64,000 bases of DNA, from contig NZ_CP029043.1 of NCBI RefSeq assembly GCF_003074055.1, positions 4,766,501-4,830,500 on the forward strand. Reading direction: 5' to 3'. The notes below the pieces were generated by a model that saw nothing but the letters and a program-made list of their open reading frames with translations, was not told the DNA's origin and made no database searches. This DNA is from Streptomyces nigra. GTDB taxonomy: Bacteria > Actinomycetota > Actinomycetes > Streptomycetales > Streptomycetaceae. The number at the start of each line of letters is the position of its first letter. Within the stretch, counting starts at the first letter, position 1. Positions 48,473-57,861 of this stretch are shown one piece after another. The position numbers and the translations under genes are program-made.

Positions 48473-49150
48473 GTGGACCTTCAGAAGCGCACCGCGCCCG
48501 CTCCCGCCGCCGAGCTCCGCGCCTCCGACGCGGACCGTGACCGCATCGCCGACATACTGCGCGACGCCCTGGCCGAGGGGCGCCTGACCGCCGACGAGCA
48601 CGCCGAGCGGGTCGAGGGCGTCCTGGCGGCCCGGACGGTGGGGGAGCTGGAGGCGTTCATCCGGGATCTGCCCGCCGGGCATCCGCGCCGGGTCGCCCCG
48701 GCCGCCCCGCTCCCGGCGCCGGGTCCGGTCCCGGCCGACGCCGACGACCATGTGGTCGCGGTGTTCAGCAGTGCCGTGCGCAAGGGGCGCTGGCGCGCGG
48801 GCCGCCGTATCCACGCGTACGCCGTTTTCGGCAGCGTGGAGATCGATCTCAGCGAGGCCCTGTTCCAGTACCAGCACATCGTGATCCGGGCGTGGTCGGT
48901 CTTCGGCAGCGTCGAGGTCCGCGTCCCGGAGAACGTGTCGCTGCGGGGCACCGGCGGCGGCGTCCTCGGCGCCTTCGAGGTGGACCATCTCGACGCGGAG
49001 GACCCGGACGCGCCGGTCGTCCACATCGACGGCTGGGCCGTGCTCGGCAGCATCGAGGGCCGGCCGCGGCGCGGGAAGCTGGTCGCGGACATCCTGGACC
49101 GGGTGCACCGCAAGGTCGACCGGAGTTTGCGCCGGCACCTGGAGCATTGA
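48473..49150 (+). CDS. DUF1707 protein with LiaF-like C-terminal domain
   Basis: 225 residues, soluble. DUF1707 at about 16-68 (LRASDADRDRIADILRDALAEG, shown as RASDADRDRIADILRDAL; GRLTADEHAERVEGVLAART). The C-terminus has repeated beta motifs IHAYAVFGSVEIDLSEA, IRAWSVFGSVEVRVPE and IDGWAVLGSIEGRP, the LiaF/DUF2154-like right-handed pattern. LiaF-type proteins tune two-component envelope stress systems. GTG 48473 is 6 bases after TACGCT, again a likely leaderless start. Divergent from the fumarase gene. Confidence 0.85.
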   Translation: MDLQKRTAPAPAAELRASDADRDRIADILRDALAEGRLTADEHAERVEGVLAARTVGELEAFIRDLPAGHPRRVAPAAPLPAPGPVPADADDHVVAVFSSAVRKGRWRAGRRIHAYAVFGSVEIDLSEALFQYQHIVIRAWSVFGSVEVRVPENVSLRGTGGGVLGAFEVDHLDAEDPDAPVVHIDGWAVLGSIEGRPRRGKLVADILDRVHRKVDRSLRRHLEH

Positions 49151-49314
49151 CGGTCGTGAACCGGACGGGCGGGTTCCCGCGGTCGGCGGCCCCGGTGGGG
49201 CGTCCGGGGCGGCCCGGGGCCCAGCGGTTCGGAACTCCCCGCATAGGCGCGCGTACAGCGGGTAGACCTTGTCGCATCGTCTCTCGCTCGCGAAGCCGTC
49301 GTCAGGAGTAGACC

Positions 49315-49692
49315 GTGCTGCAACCGCCGCATTCGTCCCTGCAGGTAGCCGCCGTTCCGGCCCAGCGGGTGCCAGCGCGAGACAGGGATCAGGACGCCCC
49401 GTGGCACACCGAAGCGGTGTGCCGGCGCGACGAAGCGGGCCTGTTCTTCGCACCCTCCAAGGAGCCCACCGCGGCCCGCCTCTCCCGTGAGGAGGCCGCC
49501 AAGCGCGTCTGCGCACGCTGTCCGGTCATGGTCGAGTGCCGTGAGCACGCCCTGCTCCAGCCCGAGCCGTACGGCGTGTGGGGCGGACTGACCGCGGCCG
49601 AGCGCCGGGTCGTCCTCGCCCGGCGCCGCCGCCGCGAGATGGAGCTCAAGAAGACGGTGGGCGCCGCGAACCGGATAGCCCAGGCCGGCTGA
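49315..49692 (+). CDS. WhiB-like (Wbl) transcription factor
   Basis: 125 residues. Four cysteines Cys36, Cys66, Cys69 and Cys75 (CRRDEAGLFF; CARCPVMVEC) bind a 4Fe-4S cluster; GVWGG at 87-91 is the turn before the basic C-terminus ARRRRREMELKK. Wbl proteins bind sigma factor region 4 and respond to NO or redox state. GTG 49315 follows AGGAG (49304-49308). Position between the fumarase and glpX genes matches the wblI locus as I recall it, which I did not verify. Followed by a strong terminator. Confidence 0.93.
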   Translation: MLQPPHSSLQVAAVPAQRVPARDRDQDAPWHTEAVCRRDEAGLFFAPSKEPTAARLSREEAAKRVCARCPVMVECREHALLQPEPYGVWGGLTAAERRVVLARRRRREMELKKTVGAANRIAQAG

Positions 49693-49704
49693 GACACGAC
49701 GGAA

Positions 49705-49736
49705 AAGGGCGCCCCCTCCGCACCGGGGGCGCCCTT
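49705..49736. terminator. Bidirectional terminator between wbl and glpX genes
   Basis: AAGGGCGCCCCC (49705-49716) and GGGGGCGCCCTT (49725-49736) form a perfect 12-bp stem, 8-base loop. AAAA precedes it and TT ends it, so it can work from both sides for the converging genes. Confidence 0.85.
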
Positions 49737-49761
49737 GCCGCTCAGCGGGACCGCTACGCCG

Positions 49762-50799
49762 TCACTTCGCCCTGTCGAAGTCGATGGCGCTGTAGGCCCG
49801 CAGCTTGCTCAGCCGGTGTTCGGAATCGATCCGGCGCACCGTGCCCGACTTCGACCGCATCACGATCGAGTCGGTCGTGGCCGTCTCCGACCGGTAGCGC
49901 ACACCGCGCAGCAGCTCGCCGTCGGTGATGCCGGTCGCGACGAAGAAGACGTTGTCGCCGGCGACCAGGTCGTCCGTCATGAGCACCCGGTCCAGGTCGT
50001 GCCCGGCGTCGATCGCCCGCTGCCGCTCCTCGTCGTCCTTGGGCCACAGCTTGCCCTGGATGGTGCCGCCGAGGCACTTCACCGCGCAGGCCGAGATGAT
50101 GCCCTCGGGGGTGCCGCCGATGCCGAGCAGCATGTCGACGCCGGTGCCCTCGCGGAGCGCGTAGATGGAGCCGGCGACATCGCCGTCGGAGATCAGCTTG
50201 ATCCGCGCGCCGGCGTCCCGGATCTCCTTGATGATGCCCTCGTGCCGGGGGCGGTCGAGGATGACGACGGTGACGTCCTCGACGGTGGCCCGCTTGGCCT
50301 TGGCGACCCGGCGGATGTTGACCCCGACGGGCGCGTCGATGTCGACGAAGTCGGCGGCCTCGGGCCCGGTGACGAGCTTGTCCATGTAGAAGACGGCCGA
50401 CGGGTCGAACATGGAGCCCCGGTCGGCCGCGGCCAGCACGGAGATCGCGTTGGGCATGCCCTTGGCGGTGAGCGTGGTGCCGTCGATCGGGTCGACGGCG
50501 ATGTCGCACTCCGGGCCCGTCCCGTCGCCGACCCGCTCTCCGTTGAAGAGCATGGGCGCCTCGTCCTTCTCGCCCTCACCGATGACGACGACGCCGTTCA
50601 TCGACACGGTGTGGACGAGGGTCCGCATGGCGCGCACCGCGGCACCGTCGGCGCCGTTCTTCTCGCCGCGACCGACCCAGCGGCCCGCCGCCATCGCGGC
50701 CGCCTCGGTCACACGGACCAGTTCCAGGGCAAGGTTGCGGTCGGGGGCTTCGCTCGGTACCTCGAGTTCGGACGGCAGATGATGATGATTCTCGGTCAT
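49762..50799 (-). CDS. glpX: Fructose-1,6-bisphosphatase class II
   Basis: 345 residues. GlpX-type phosphatase for gluconeogenesis: makes fructose 6-phosphate. Metal-site and substrate motifs include VVIGEGEKDEAPMLFNGE, DIAVDPIDGTTLTAKG and LLGIGGTPEGIISACAVK. Start ATG 50799. It is the principal FBPase of actinomycetes. Convergent with the Wbl gene; divergent from the DUF4245 gene. Confidence 0.94.
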   Translation of the reverse strand: MTENHHHLPSELEVPSEAPDRNLALELVRVTEAAAMAAGRWVGRGEKNGADGAAVRAMRTLVHTVSMNGVVVIGEGEKDEAPMLFNGERVGDGTGPECDIAVDPIDGTTLTAKGMPNAISVLAAADRGSMFDPSAVFYMDKLVTGPEAADFVDIDAPVGVNIRRVAKAKRATVEDVTVVILDRPRHEGIIKEIRDAGARIKLISDGDVAGSIYALREGTGVDMLLGIGGTPEGIISACAVKCLGGTIQGKLWPKDDEERQRAIDAGHDLDRVLMTDDLVAGDNVFFVATGITDGELLRGVRYRSETATTDSIVMRSKSGTVRRIDSEHRLSKLRAYSAIDFDRAK

Positions 50800-50925
50800 C
50801 GGAGCGCACCTTTCTGATACGACGACGGCCGGATGAGGGTGACCGGCTCGACTCTATCCCCGGGTGAACAGAATGAGCAGGGGGCCCCACGGATGAGCGG
50901 CCAGGGCACCTGCGACGATAGAGGC

Positions 50926-51447
50926 GTGGCTGGTTCGAAGGTTAAGCAGAAGTCGGTCCGCAACATGGTTCTCTCCCTCGGGGTGACCGTGCTCGCGGCG
51001 GGAGTCGTCTATCTCTTCGTGCCGCACGACGACGGCACGCCCGACCTCCCGCGGGTCGACTACCGCGTCGAACTGCTCACCGCCCGCCGGGCGGCGTCCT
51101 ATCCGGTGGTGGCGCCCCAGGGGCTGCCCGACACCTGGAAGCCGACCTCCGTCCGCTTCCGGGCCGACCAGTTCGACGCCTGGCATCTCGGCTATCACAC
51201 CCCGGACGGCGGCTATGTGCAGGTCCAGCAGTCGACGGAGAAGCCGGCCGAGTTCATCGAGCAGGCCACCCAGGGCGCGGGCAGGACGGACGTCGCCGAG
51301 CGGATCGGTGAGCGCACCTGGACCCGCTGGACCGGTGGCCGCTACGACGCCCTGGTCTCCCAGGAGGACGGCGCGACGACCGTGGTCGCCGGGACCGGCT
51401 CCTTCGGCGAGCTGACCCGGATGGCGAAGGCCCTGCGGGCCGAGTGA
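50926..51447 (+). CDS. DUF4245 family membrane-anchored protein
   Basis: 173 residues. One N-terminal helix (MVLSLGVTVLAAGVVYLFV, about 14-32) anchors an extracytoplasmic domain: PVVAPQGLPDTWKPTSVRF, HLGYHTPDGGYVQVQQST and TTVVAGTGSFGELTRMAKAL. Function is unknown. GTG 50926 (VAGSKVKQK) is chosen: GACGAT ends 7 bases before it, suggesting leaderless mRNA; ATG 50893 would add 11 residues of unlike composition. A stable hairpin follows. Confidence 0.8.
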   Translation: MAGSKVKQKSVRNMVLSLGVTVLAAGVVYLFVPHDDGTPDLPRVDYRVELLTARRAASYPVVAPQGLPDTWKPTSVRFRADQFDAWHLGYHTPDGGYVQVQQSTEKPAEFIEQATQGAGRTDVAERIGERTWTRWTGGRYDALVSQEDGATTVVAGTGSFGELTRMAKALRAE

Positions 51448-51461
51448 CCCCCTGAGCACGG

Positions 51462-51496
51462 CGAAGGCCCCCGGCGAGTGCTGCCGGGGGCCTTCG
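51462..51496. terminator. Hairpin between DUF4245 and nitroreductase genes
   Basis: CGAAGGCCCCCGGC (51462-51475) and GCCGGGGGCCTTCG (51483-51496) make a perfect 14-bp stem, 7-base loop, between converging genes. No T-tract follows but the stem is very stable. Confidence 0.78.
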
Positions 51497-51534
51497 TCAT
51501 GGGCGGGCGGACACGGCCTGGGCCGCGCGCCGGA

Positions 51535-52125
51535 TCAGACCGTGGTGACGACCTGCTCGTACGCCAGGCGCGGGGAGCGCGGGTACCAGGCGTCCGGGCC
51601 GGGGCGGCCGATGTTGACGACCATCAGCGGGGTGTGGTCGCCGTCCAGGAACTCCTTGCGGACGCCCTCGAAGTCGAAGCCGGTCATCGGGCCGGCGGCC
51701 AGCCCGGCGGCGCGGACGCCGACGATGAAGTAGGCGGCCTGGAGGGCGCCGTTCAGCGCGGCGCTGTTCTCGCGGACCACGCGGTCGCCGAAGACGGCGT
51801 CCTTGGCCTGCGGGAAGTGCGGGAAGAGGGCCGGCAGCTCCTCGTGGAACTCGTTGTCCGCGGAGAGGATCGCGACCAGCGGGGCGGTGGCGGTCTTCTG
51901 CCGGTTGCCCTCGGCCATGTGCTGCACCAGGCGCTCACGGGCCTCGGCGGAGCGGACCAGCGTGACCCGCAGCGGGGACTGGTTCATGGAGGTCGGGCCG
52001 TACTTGACCAGGTCGTAGACCGCCTGCACCTGCTCGTCGGTCACCGGCTCGTCGGTGAAGGTGTTGGCGGTGCGGGCCTCACGGAACAGCAGGTCCTGGG
52101 CGGCGGGGTCGAGGACGAGAGACAT
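51535..52125 (-). CDS. Nitroreductase-family protein (RutE/HadB type)
   Basis: 196 residues. FMN-binding NAD(P)H oxidoreductase; the group includes malonic semialdehyde reductase RutE. Seen: FREARTANTFTDEPVTDEQV, the FMN loop KYGPTSMNQSPLRVTLV, a Leu-Asn-Gly-Ala-Leu-Gln helix, and GPMTGFDFEGVRKEFLD. Full length. ATG 52125 follows GAGACATG-like weak spacing; a leader of about 80 bases separates it from a good promoter at 52215-52243. Convergent with DUF4245. Confidence 0.9.
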   Translation of the reverse strand: MSLVLDPAAQDLLFREARTANTFTDEPVTDEQVQAVYDLVKYGPTSMNQSPLRVTLVRSAEARERLVQHMAEGNRQKTATAPLVAILSADNEFHEELPALFPHFPQAKDAVFGDRVVRENSAALNGALQAAYFIVGVRAAGLAAGPMTGFDFEGVRKEFLDGDHTPLMVVNIGRPGPDAWYPRSPRLAYEQVVTTV

Positions 52126-52214
52126 GCGGAACCTTCTCGGTGGTGCGTCGTCGGGGGCGCCGCACGGGGACCGCACGGCACGCGTAAACGGACCGTGGAC
52201 CGCTTACGTGAGCG

Positions 52215-52243
52215 ACAGTACGCGAGACAAGTTCAATGTTCAA
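52215..52243 (-). promoter_or_regulatory. Nitroreductase promoter with TTGAAC direct repeat
   Basis: On the minus strand TTGAAC (52243-52238), 17 bases, TACTGT (52220-52215). A second TTGAAC (52236-52231) one base later makes a direct repeat over the -35, which could be an operator for a MarR- or TetR-type regulator not encoded here. Confidence 0.6.
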
Positions 52244-52288
52244 CTAAGGCCCTCTGGTGAGTCGCCTCACAGCCCCCGAGCGGGCGGC

Positions 52289-52531
52289 TCAGTCGTCGTC
52301 GCCGGTCTCCTCCGGCCCGTCCCCGGCCTCCTCCTCGGCGAGGGCCGCGTCCAGGCGCGCCCGCGCCCCGTCCAGCCAGCGCCGGCACACCTTCGCCAGC
52401 TCCTCGCCGCGCTCCCAGAGCGCGAGCGACTCCTCCAGCGTCGTGCCGCCCGCCTCCAGCCGCCGTACGACCTCGATCAGCTCGTCCCGGGCCTGCTCGT
52501 ACCCGAGGGCCTCTTCCACCTTGCCGGTCAT
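52289..52531 (-). CDS. xseB: Exodeoxyribonuclease VII small subunit
   Basis: 80 residues. Three-helix XseB: YEQARDELIEVVRRLEAGG, TTLEESLALWERGEELAKVC, WLDGARARLDAALAE, with an acidic tail. It associates with XseA to degrade single-stranded DNA. ATG 52531 lies ten bases after the xseA stop; a GTG/ATG further up would overlap xseA. Confidence 0.92.
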   Translation of the reverse strand: MTGKVEEALGYEQARDELIEVVRRLEAGGTTLEESLALWERGEELAKVCRRWLDGARARLDAALAEEEAGDGPEETGDDD

Positions 52532-52541
52532 GCCGCCCACC

Positions 52542-53762
52542 CTATGCATCGTTTCCTGCGTCGACTCGTACGGAGAACTCGCCCTCGGCGACCCGGGCGC
52601 GCAGCACCTCGGCCGCCGTCACCTCGCCGGGATCGCGCACCACATGCCCGTCCTCCCGCTGCAGCACGGCGTACCCCCGCCTCAGGGTCGCCGCCGGGGA
52701 GAGGGCCACCACGCGCGCGTGCGTGTGCGTCAACTCGGACGCGGCCCGGTCCAGGTGATGCCCCAGGCAGCGGCGGCCGCGGTCGAGGAGCGAGGCCACA
52801 TGGTCGGCCCGCTCGTCGATCATCCGGTGCGGATCCTCTATCGAGGGGCGCGCGAGAGCGTGCGCGAGCCCCCGCTCCTCGCGCTCGACGTACGCCTCCA
52901 CGCACCGCCGGGCCCGGTCCCGCAGCATCCGCACCCGCTCGTACTCCTCGCCCACGTCCGGGACGACCTTCTTGGCGGCGTCGGTCGGGGTGGAGGCACG
53001 CAGATCGGCGACCAGGTCCAGCAGCGGATTGTCCGGCTCGTGCCCGATCGCGGACACCACCGGCGTACGGCAGGCAGCCACCGCCCGCACCAGCTGCTCG
53101 TCGGAGAACGGCAGCAGGTCCTCCACGCTGCCACCACCCCGCGCGACGATGATCACGTCCACGTCGTCGAGCGCGTCCAGCTCCTTGACCGCCTGCACCA
53201 CCTGCGGCACCGCGTGGACACCCTGCACGGCGACATTGCGCACCTCGAAGCGGACGGCGGGCCAGCGGTGCCGCGCGTTCTCCAGGACGTCCCGCTCGGC
53301 GGCGGACGCCCGCCCGCACACCAGGCCGACGAGCTGCGGCAGGAACGGCAGCGCCGTCTTGCGCTCCGGAGCGAACAAACCCTCCGCGGCCAGGGACTTC
53401 TTCAGCATCTCCAGGCGGGCCAGCAGCTCCCCGACCCCGACCGGCTTGATCTCGGTCGCCCGCAGCGAGAGCTGCCCGCGCGGCGCGTACCACTCGGGCT
53501 TGGCCAGCACCACGACCCGCGCGCCCTCGCTCACCACGTCCGACACCGCGTCGAACACCTGCCGGTAGCAGGTCACGCTCACCGAGATGTCGTACGACGG
53601 GTCGCGCAGCGTCAGGAACACCACGCCCGCGCCGGGCCGCCGCGACAGCTGGGTGATCTGCCCCTCCACCCACACCGCGCCGAGCCGGTCGATCCACCCC
53701 CCGATGAGCCGGGACACCTCACCGACGGGCAACGGGGACTCGGGCGACGTGTTCACAGCCAT
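52542..53762 (-). CDS. xseA: Exodeoxyribonuclease VII large subunit
   Basis: 406 residues, normal length. OB-fold N-terminus (VWVEGQITQLSRRPGAGVVF) and nuclease domain with VARGGGSVEDLLPFSDEQLV and SAIGHEPDNPLLDLVADLRA, cut as IGHEPDNPLLDLVADLR. The coiled-coil part precedes the C-terminal LRRGYAVLQREDGHVV. Start ATG 53762 begins MAVNTSPESP; upstream sequence in frame is an antisense artefact of the ispH gene. First of the xseA-xseB pair, divergent from ispH. Confidence 0.94.
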   Translation of the reverse strand: MAVNTSPESPLPVGEVSRLIGGWIDRLGAVWVEGQITQLSRRPGAGVVFLTLRDPSYDISVSVTCYRQVFDAVSDVVSEGARVVVLAKPEWYAPRGQLSLRATEIKPVGVGELLARLEMLKKSLAAEGLFAPERKTALPFLPQLVGLVCGRASAAERDVLENARHRWPAVRFEVRNVAVQGVHAVPQVVQAVKELDALDDVDVIIVARGGGSVEDLLPFSDEQLVRAVAACRTPVVSAIGHEPDNPLLDLVADLRASTPTDAAKKVVPDVGEEYERVRMLRDRARRCVEAYVEREERGLAHALARPSIEDPHRMIDERADHVASLLDRGRRCLGHHLDRAASELTHTHARVVALSPAATLRRGYAVLQREDGHVVRDPGEVTAAEVLRARVAEGEFSVRVDAGNDA

Positions 53763-53912
53763 GCCGCGAGCGTAACGGCCGCCACCGACAACACCGCCCG
53801 TCCGTGCGGCGAGGGCGTGGACGGGCGCCCCGCGCGCCGTCCCCCGCCCCGCGCACCGCCCCACACCCCGGGCGATCTTCGGGGCGGGCGGCGCACCCTT
53901 ACGATGGGACGC

Positions 53913-54917
53913 ATGACTGCTTCGCCTGGCCGCCGTGTCCTGCTCGCCGCCCCCCGTGGCTACTGCGCGGGTGTGGACCGCGCCGTGATCGCCGTCGAGA
54001 AAGCCCTCGAGCAGTACGGCGCTCCCGTCTACGTCCGGCACGAGATCGTCCACAACAAGTACGTCGTGCAGACCCTGGAGAAGAAGGGCGCCGTCTTCGT
54101 CGAGCGCACGGAGGAGGTGCCGCCGGGCAACATCGTGATGTTCTCGGCCCACGGCGTCGCCCCCGTCGTCCACGAGGAGGCCGCGCGCGGCAAGCTGGCC
54201 ACCATCGACGCGACCTGCCCGCTGGTCACCAAGGTCCACAAGGAAGCGGTCCGCTTCGCCAACGAGGACTACGACATCCTCCTCATCGGGCACGAGGGCC
54301 ACGAAGAGGTCATCGGCACGTCCGGCGAGGCCCCCGAGCACATCCAGCTCGTCGACGGCCCCGGCGACGTCGCCAAGGTCGAGGTCCGCGACGAGTCCAA
54401 GGTCGTCTGGCTCTCCCAGACCACGCTCTCCGTGGACGAGACCATGGAGACCGTCGACGCCCTCAAGGAGAAGTTCCCCCAGCTCATCTCGCCGCCCAGC
54501 GACGACATCTGCTACGCCACGCAGAACCGCCAGCTCGCCGTGAAGCAGATGGGCGCCGAGGCCGACCTGGTCATCGTCGTCGGCTCGCGCAACTCCTCCA
54601 ACTCCAAGCGGCTGGTGGAGGTCGCCAAGCTGGCGGGCGCCCGCGACGCGTACCTCGTGGACTTCGCCGACGAGATCGAGGAGGCCTGGCTGGAGGGCGT
54701 CACGACGGTCGGCGTGACCTCGGGCGCCTCGGTGCCGGAGGTCCTGGTCGAGCAGGTCCTGGAGTGGCTGTCGCAGCGCGGCTTCGAGGACGTCGAGATC
54801 GTCAAGGCGGCCGAGGAGTCCATCACCTTCTCGCTGCCCAAGGAGCTCCGCCGCGACCTGCGCGAGGAGGCGGCCACGCTCATCGCCGAGCGCACCGCCA
54901 CCGCGACCGGTGAGTGA
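53913..54917 (+). CDS. ispH: 4-hydroxy-3-methylbut-2-enyl diphosphate reductase
   Basis: 334 residues. Last step of the MEP isoprenoid route, giving IPP and DMAPP, with an Fe-S cluster held by Cys18 (PRGYCAGV), Cys102 (DATCPLV) and Cys199 (DDICYATQNRQ). Proton-transfer His are in VRHEIVHNKYVV and SAHGVAP; the Glu region is LSQTTLSVDETMETV. ATG 53913 is 7 bases after TACGAT (53900-53905), consistent with a leaderless mRNA; ATG 53904 in frame is an alternative. Confidence 0.95.
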   Translation: MTASPGRRVLLAAPRGYCAGVDRAVIAVEKALEQYGAPVYVRHEIVHNKYVVQTLEKKGAVFVERTEEVPPGNIVMFSAHGVAPVVHEEAARGKLATIDATCPLVTKVHKEAVRFANEDYDILLIGHEGHEEVIGTSGEAPEHIQLVDGPGDVAKVEVRDESKVVWLSQTTLSVDETMETVDALKEKFPQLISPPSDDICYATQNRQLAVKQMGAEADLVIVVGSRNSSNSKRLVEVAKLAGARDAYLVDFADEIEEAWLEGVTTVGVTSGASVPEVLVEQVLEWLSQRGFEDVEIVKAAEESITFSLPKELRRDLREEAATLIAERTATATGE

Positions 54918-54946
54918 CCGTCAGACGTCCGTCGTACCGTAGGGCC

Positions 54947-55702
54947 ATGCAGATCTTCGGCTTGGACATCGGCGGATCCGGGATCAAGGGCGCCCCGGTG
55001 GACCTCGACAAGGGCGACCTCGCCCAGGAGCGCCACAAGGTGCTCACCCCGCACCCGGCGACCCCCGACTCGGTCGCCGACGGTGTGCGCCAGGTAGTCG
55101 AGCACTTCGGCTGGACCGGCCCGGTCGGCCTCACCTTCCCCGGTGTGGTGACCGACGGCTCCACGATCCGCACCGCCGCGAACGTCGACAAGAGCTGGAT
55201 CGACACCGACGCGCGCGCGTTGTTCGGCGAGCGCCTCGGCGGACTGCCGGTGACCGTGGTCAACGACGCGGACGCCGCCGGAGTCGCCGAGATGCACTTC
55301 GGCGCGGGCCGCGGCCGCAAGGGCACGGTGTTCCTGCTCACCTTCGGCACGGGCATCGGCAGCGCCCTGTTCCTCGACGGCCGCCTGGTCCCCAACACCG
55401 AGCTCGGCCACCTCGAACTGAACGGCCACGACGCGGAGAAGCACGCCTCCAGCAAGGCCAAGGAGGACGAGGACCTGACGTGGGAGCACTGGGCCCGCCG
55501 GGTCCAGAAGTACCTCGCGCACGTGGAGATGCTGTTCTCGCCCGAGCTGTTCATCATCGGCGGCGGCGTGAGCCGCAAGGCGCACAAGTTCCTGCCCCAC
55601 ATCCAGGGCATCCGCGCGGAGATCGTCCCGGCCCAGCTGCAGAACAACGCGGGGATCGTGGGCGCGGCGATGCACGCGGCGGAGACGGACATCGGCGGGT
55701 AG
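54947..55702 (+). CDS. ppgK: Polyphosphate glucokinase
   Basis: 251 residues. ROK-family kinase that phosphorylates glucose with polyphosphate or ATP. FGLDIGGSGIKGAPVDL is the phosphate-binding start; VGLTFPGVVTDG, FLLTFGTGIGSALFLDG and ELGHLELNG follow, the last a glucose-binding loop. Typical actinobacterial length. ATG 54947 is 6 bases after TACCGT. It follows ispH by 29 bases but may have its own leaderless promoter. Confidence 0.94.
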   Translation: MQIFGLDIGGSGIKGAPVDLDKGDLAQERHKVLTPHPATPDSVADGVRQVVEHFGWTGPVGLTFPGVVTDGSTIRTAANVDKSWIDTDARALFGERLGGLPVTVVNDADAAGVAEMHFGAGRGRKGTVFLLTFGTGIGSALFLDGRLVPNTELGHLELNGHDAEKHASSKAKEDEDLTWEHWARRVQKYLAHVEMLFSPELFIIGGGVSRKAHKFLPHIQGIRAEIVPAQLQNNAGIVGAAMHAAETDIGG

Positions 55703-55710
55703 GGCGGCCC

Positions 55711-56376
55711 TCAGACCCCGGGGTGCCCGGGGTGGCGGGCGGCGTTTCGGCGGGCCACCAGCCGGACCCGGCGGACCAGGACGACCACACCGGCGAGCAG
55801 CGTCCCGCCGTACAGCCATCCGGCCTCGGTCGCGAGGGCGGTCACCAGCCCCATCAGGTGACCGCCGAAGCCCCCGCCATGGTCGGCGGCCGCGGGCAGC
55901 AGCCCCAGCGCGAACGCGTTCGGCAGGACCACGGGGGCGGTCAGCAGATCGCCCTCGCGCACCCAGAGCGCGGTCAGCACGCACACCGGCAGGAACGCGA
56001 CGCTGTAGAGACCGAGCGAGCCGGACACCGCCGCGTCGAGAAAGCCGAGCAGCAGCATCGCGGCGCCGCAGAACAGCCCGCTGCCGAGTCCGGTCAGCCG
56101 GGGGTTGGGAAACCGCCGGGCCTGCGCTGCCACAGGGGCCGGACCGGGCCGCCGTAGGGCCCCTGCCGGGCGGGAGGGGACGGGCCGCCGCTGGGCGACG
56201 GGCCGCGTGGCCGGACCCGGCCGCACGGGAGCGTCCCTCCGCAGGGGCCGCCGCTCCCGGGCGGACCGGGACAGCCCCTGGGGCGACTGTGCGGACCGCG
56301 AGGCCGGCCAGGCGGACCTCCGCCCGGTCCCGCCACCGTCCCCGCTGCCGCCACCCCGCTCACCGCCGCCGGGCAT
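55711..56376 (-). CDS. DUF6542-type membrane protein
   Basis: 221 residues. The first 110 residues are Gly/Arg/Pro-rich and disordered. The C-terminus has four hydrophobic segments: LTGLGSGLFCGAAMLLLGFL, LGLYSVAFLPVCVLTALWV, an Ala/Val/Leu segment (APVVLPNAFALGLLPAA) and WLYGGTLLAGVVVLVRRVRL. The shape fits the streptomycete DUF6542 family; function is unknown. ATG 56376 follows GAGGG; the frame stays open further upstream without clear coding signal. Convergent with ppgK. Confidence 0.7.
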   Translation of the reverse strand: MPGGGERGGGSGDGGGTGRRSAWPASRSAQSPQGLSRSARERRPLRRDAPVRPGPATRPVAQRRPVPSRPAGALRRPGPAPVAAQARRFPNPRLTGLGSGLFCGAAMLLLGFLDAAVSGSLGLYSVAFLPVCVLTALWVREGDLLTAPVVLPNAFALGLLPAAADHGGGFGGHLMGLVTALATEAGWLYGGTLLAGVVVLVRRVRLVARRNAARHPGHPGV

Positions 56377-56715
56377 GAGCCCGCCCTCGCCGCGCCTCGT
56401 ACGGCCCTCGCCCCGCCGTTCCACCGTCTCCCCGTCCGCCTCGACATCCGCAAACCGCTCGCGCGGCGCGTACCCGCCCTCACCCCACGTGGAACCGAGT
56501 GTCTCGTGGCATTCCGTACCCGGCGGGTCGCGCGCCGTGCCGCTCCACCGGACCAACCTAGGCCGGGGCACGGGGTGCGGCGGGCGACGGACACGCCCGG
56601 GGGCGCACCTTGGCCAGGTGTTCGACGGCACGCGGGAGGCGGGCCCGGCACGCCGTAGACTGGTGGATCGGCCAAGCCCCCCAGTCCTCACCTCTCACGT
56701 ACGGGAAGTCGCAAC

Positions 56716-57804
<1,089 letters not shown>

Positions 57805-57816
57805 TACGCCCGGCAG

Positions 57817-57857
57817 AAGGCCGTCCGACCCGCGATGCGGCGGGTCGGGCGGCCTTT
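57817..57857. terminator. Strong terminator between ychF and DUF6000 genes
   Basis: AAGGCCGTCCGACCCGC (57817-57833) pairs with 57840-57856 over 17 positions with one G-U, loop GATGCG, then TTT. It lies between converging genes and is nearly symmetric, so it may stop both. Confidence 0.9.
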
Positions 57858-57861
57858 GTGG

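Noticed and set aside
53763..54341. Upstream extension of xseA through the ispH gene
   Set aside because: The frame is only open antisense to ispH; MAVNTSPESP at 53762 begins the OB-fold at normal distance.
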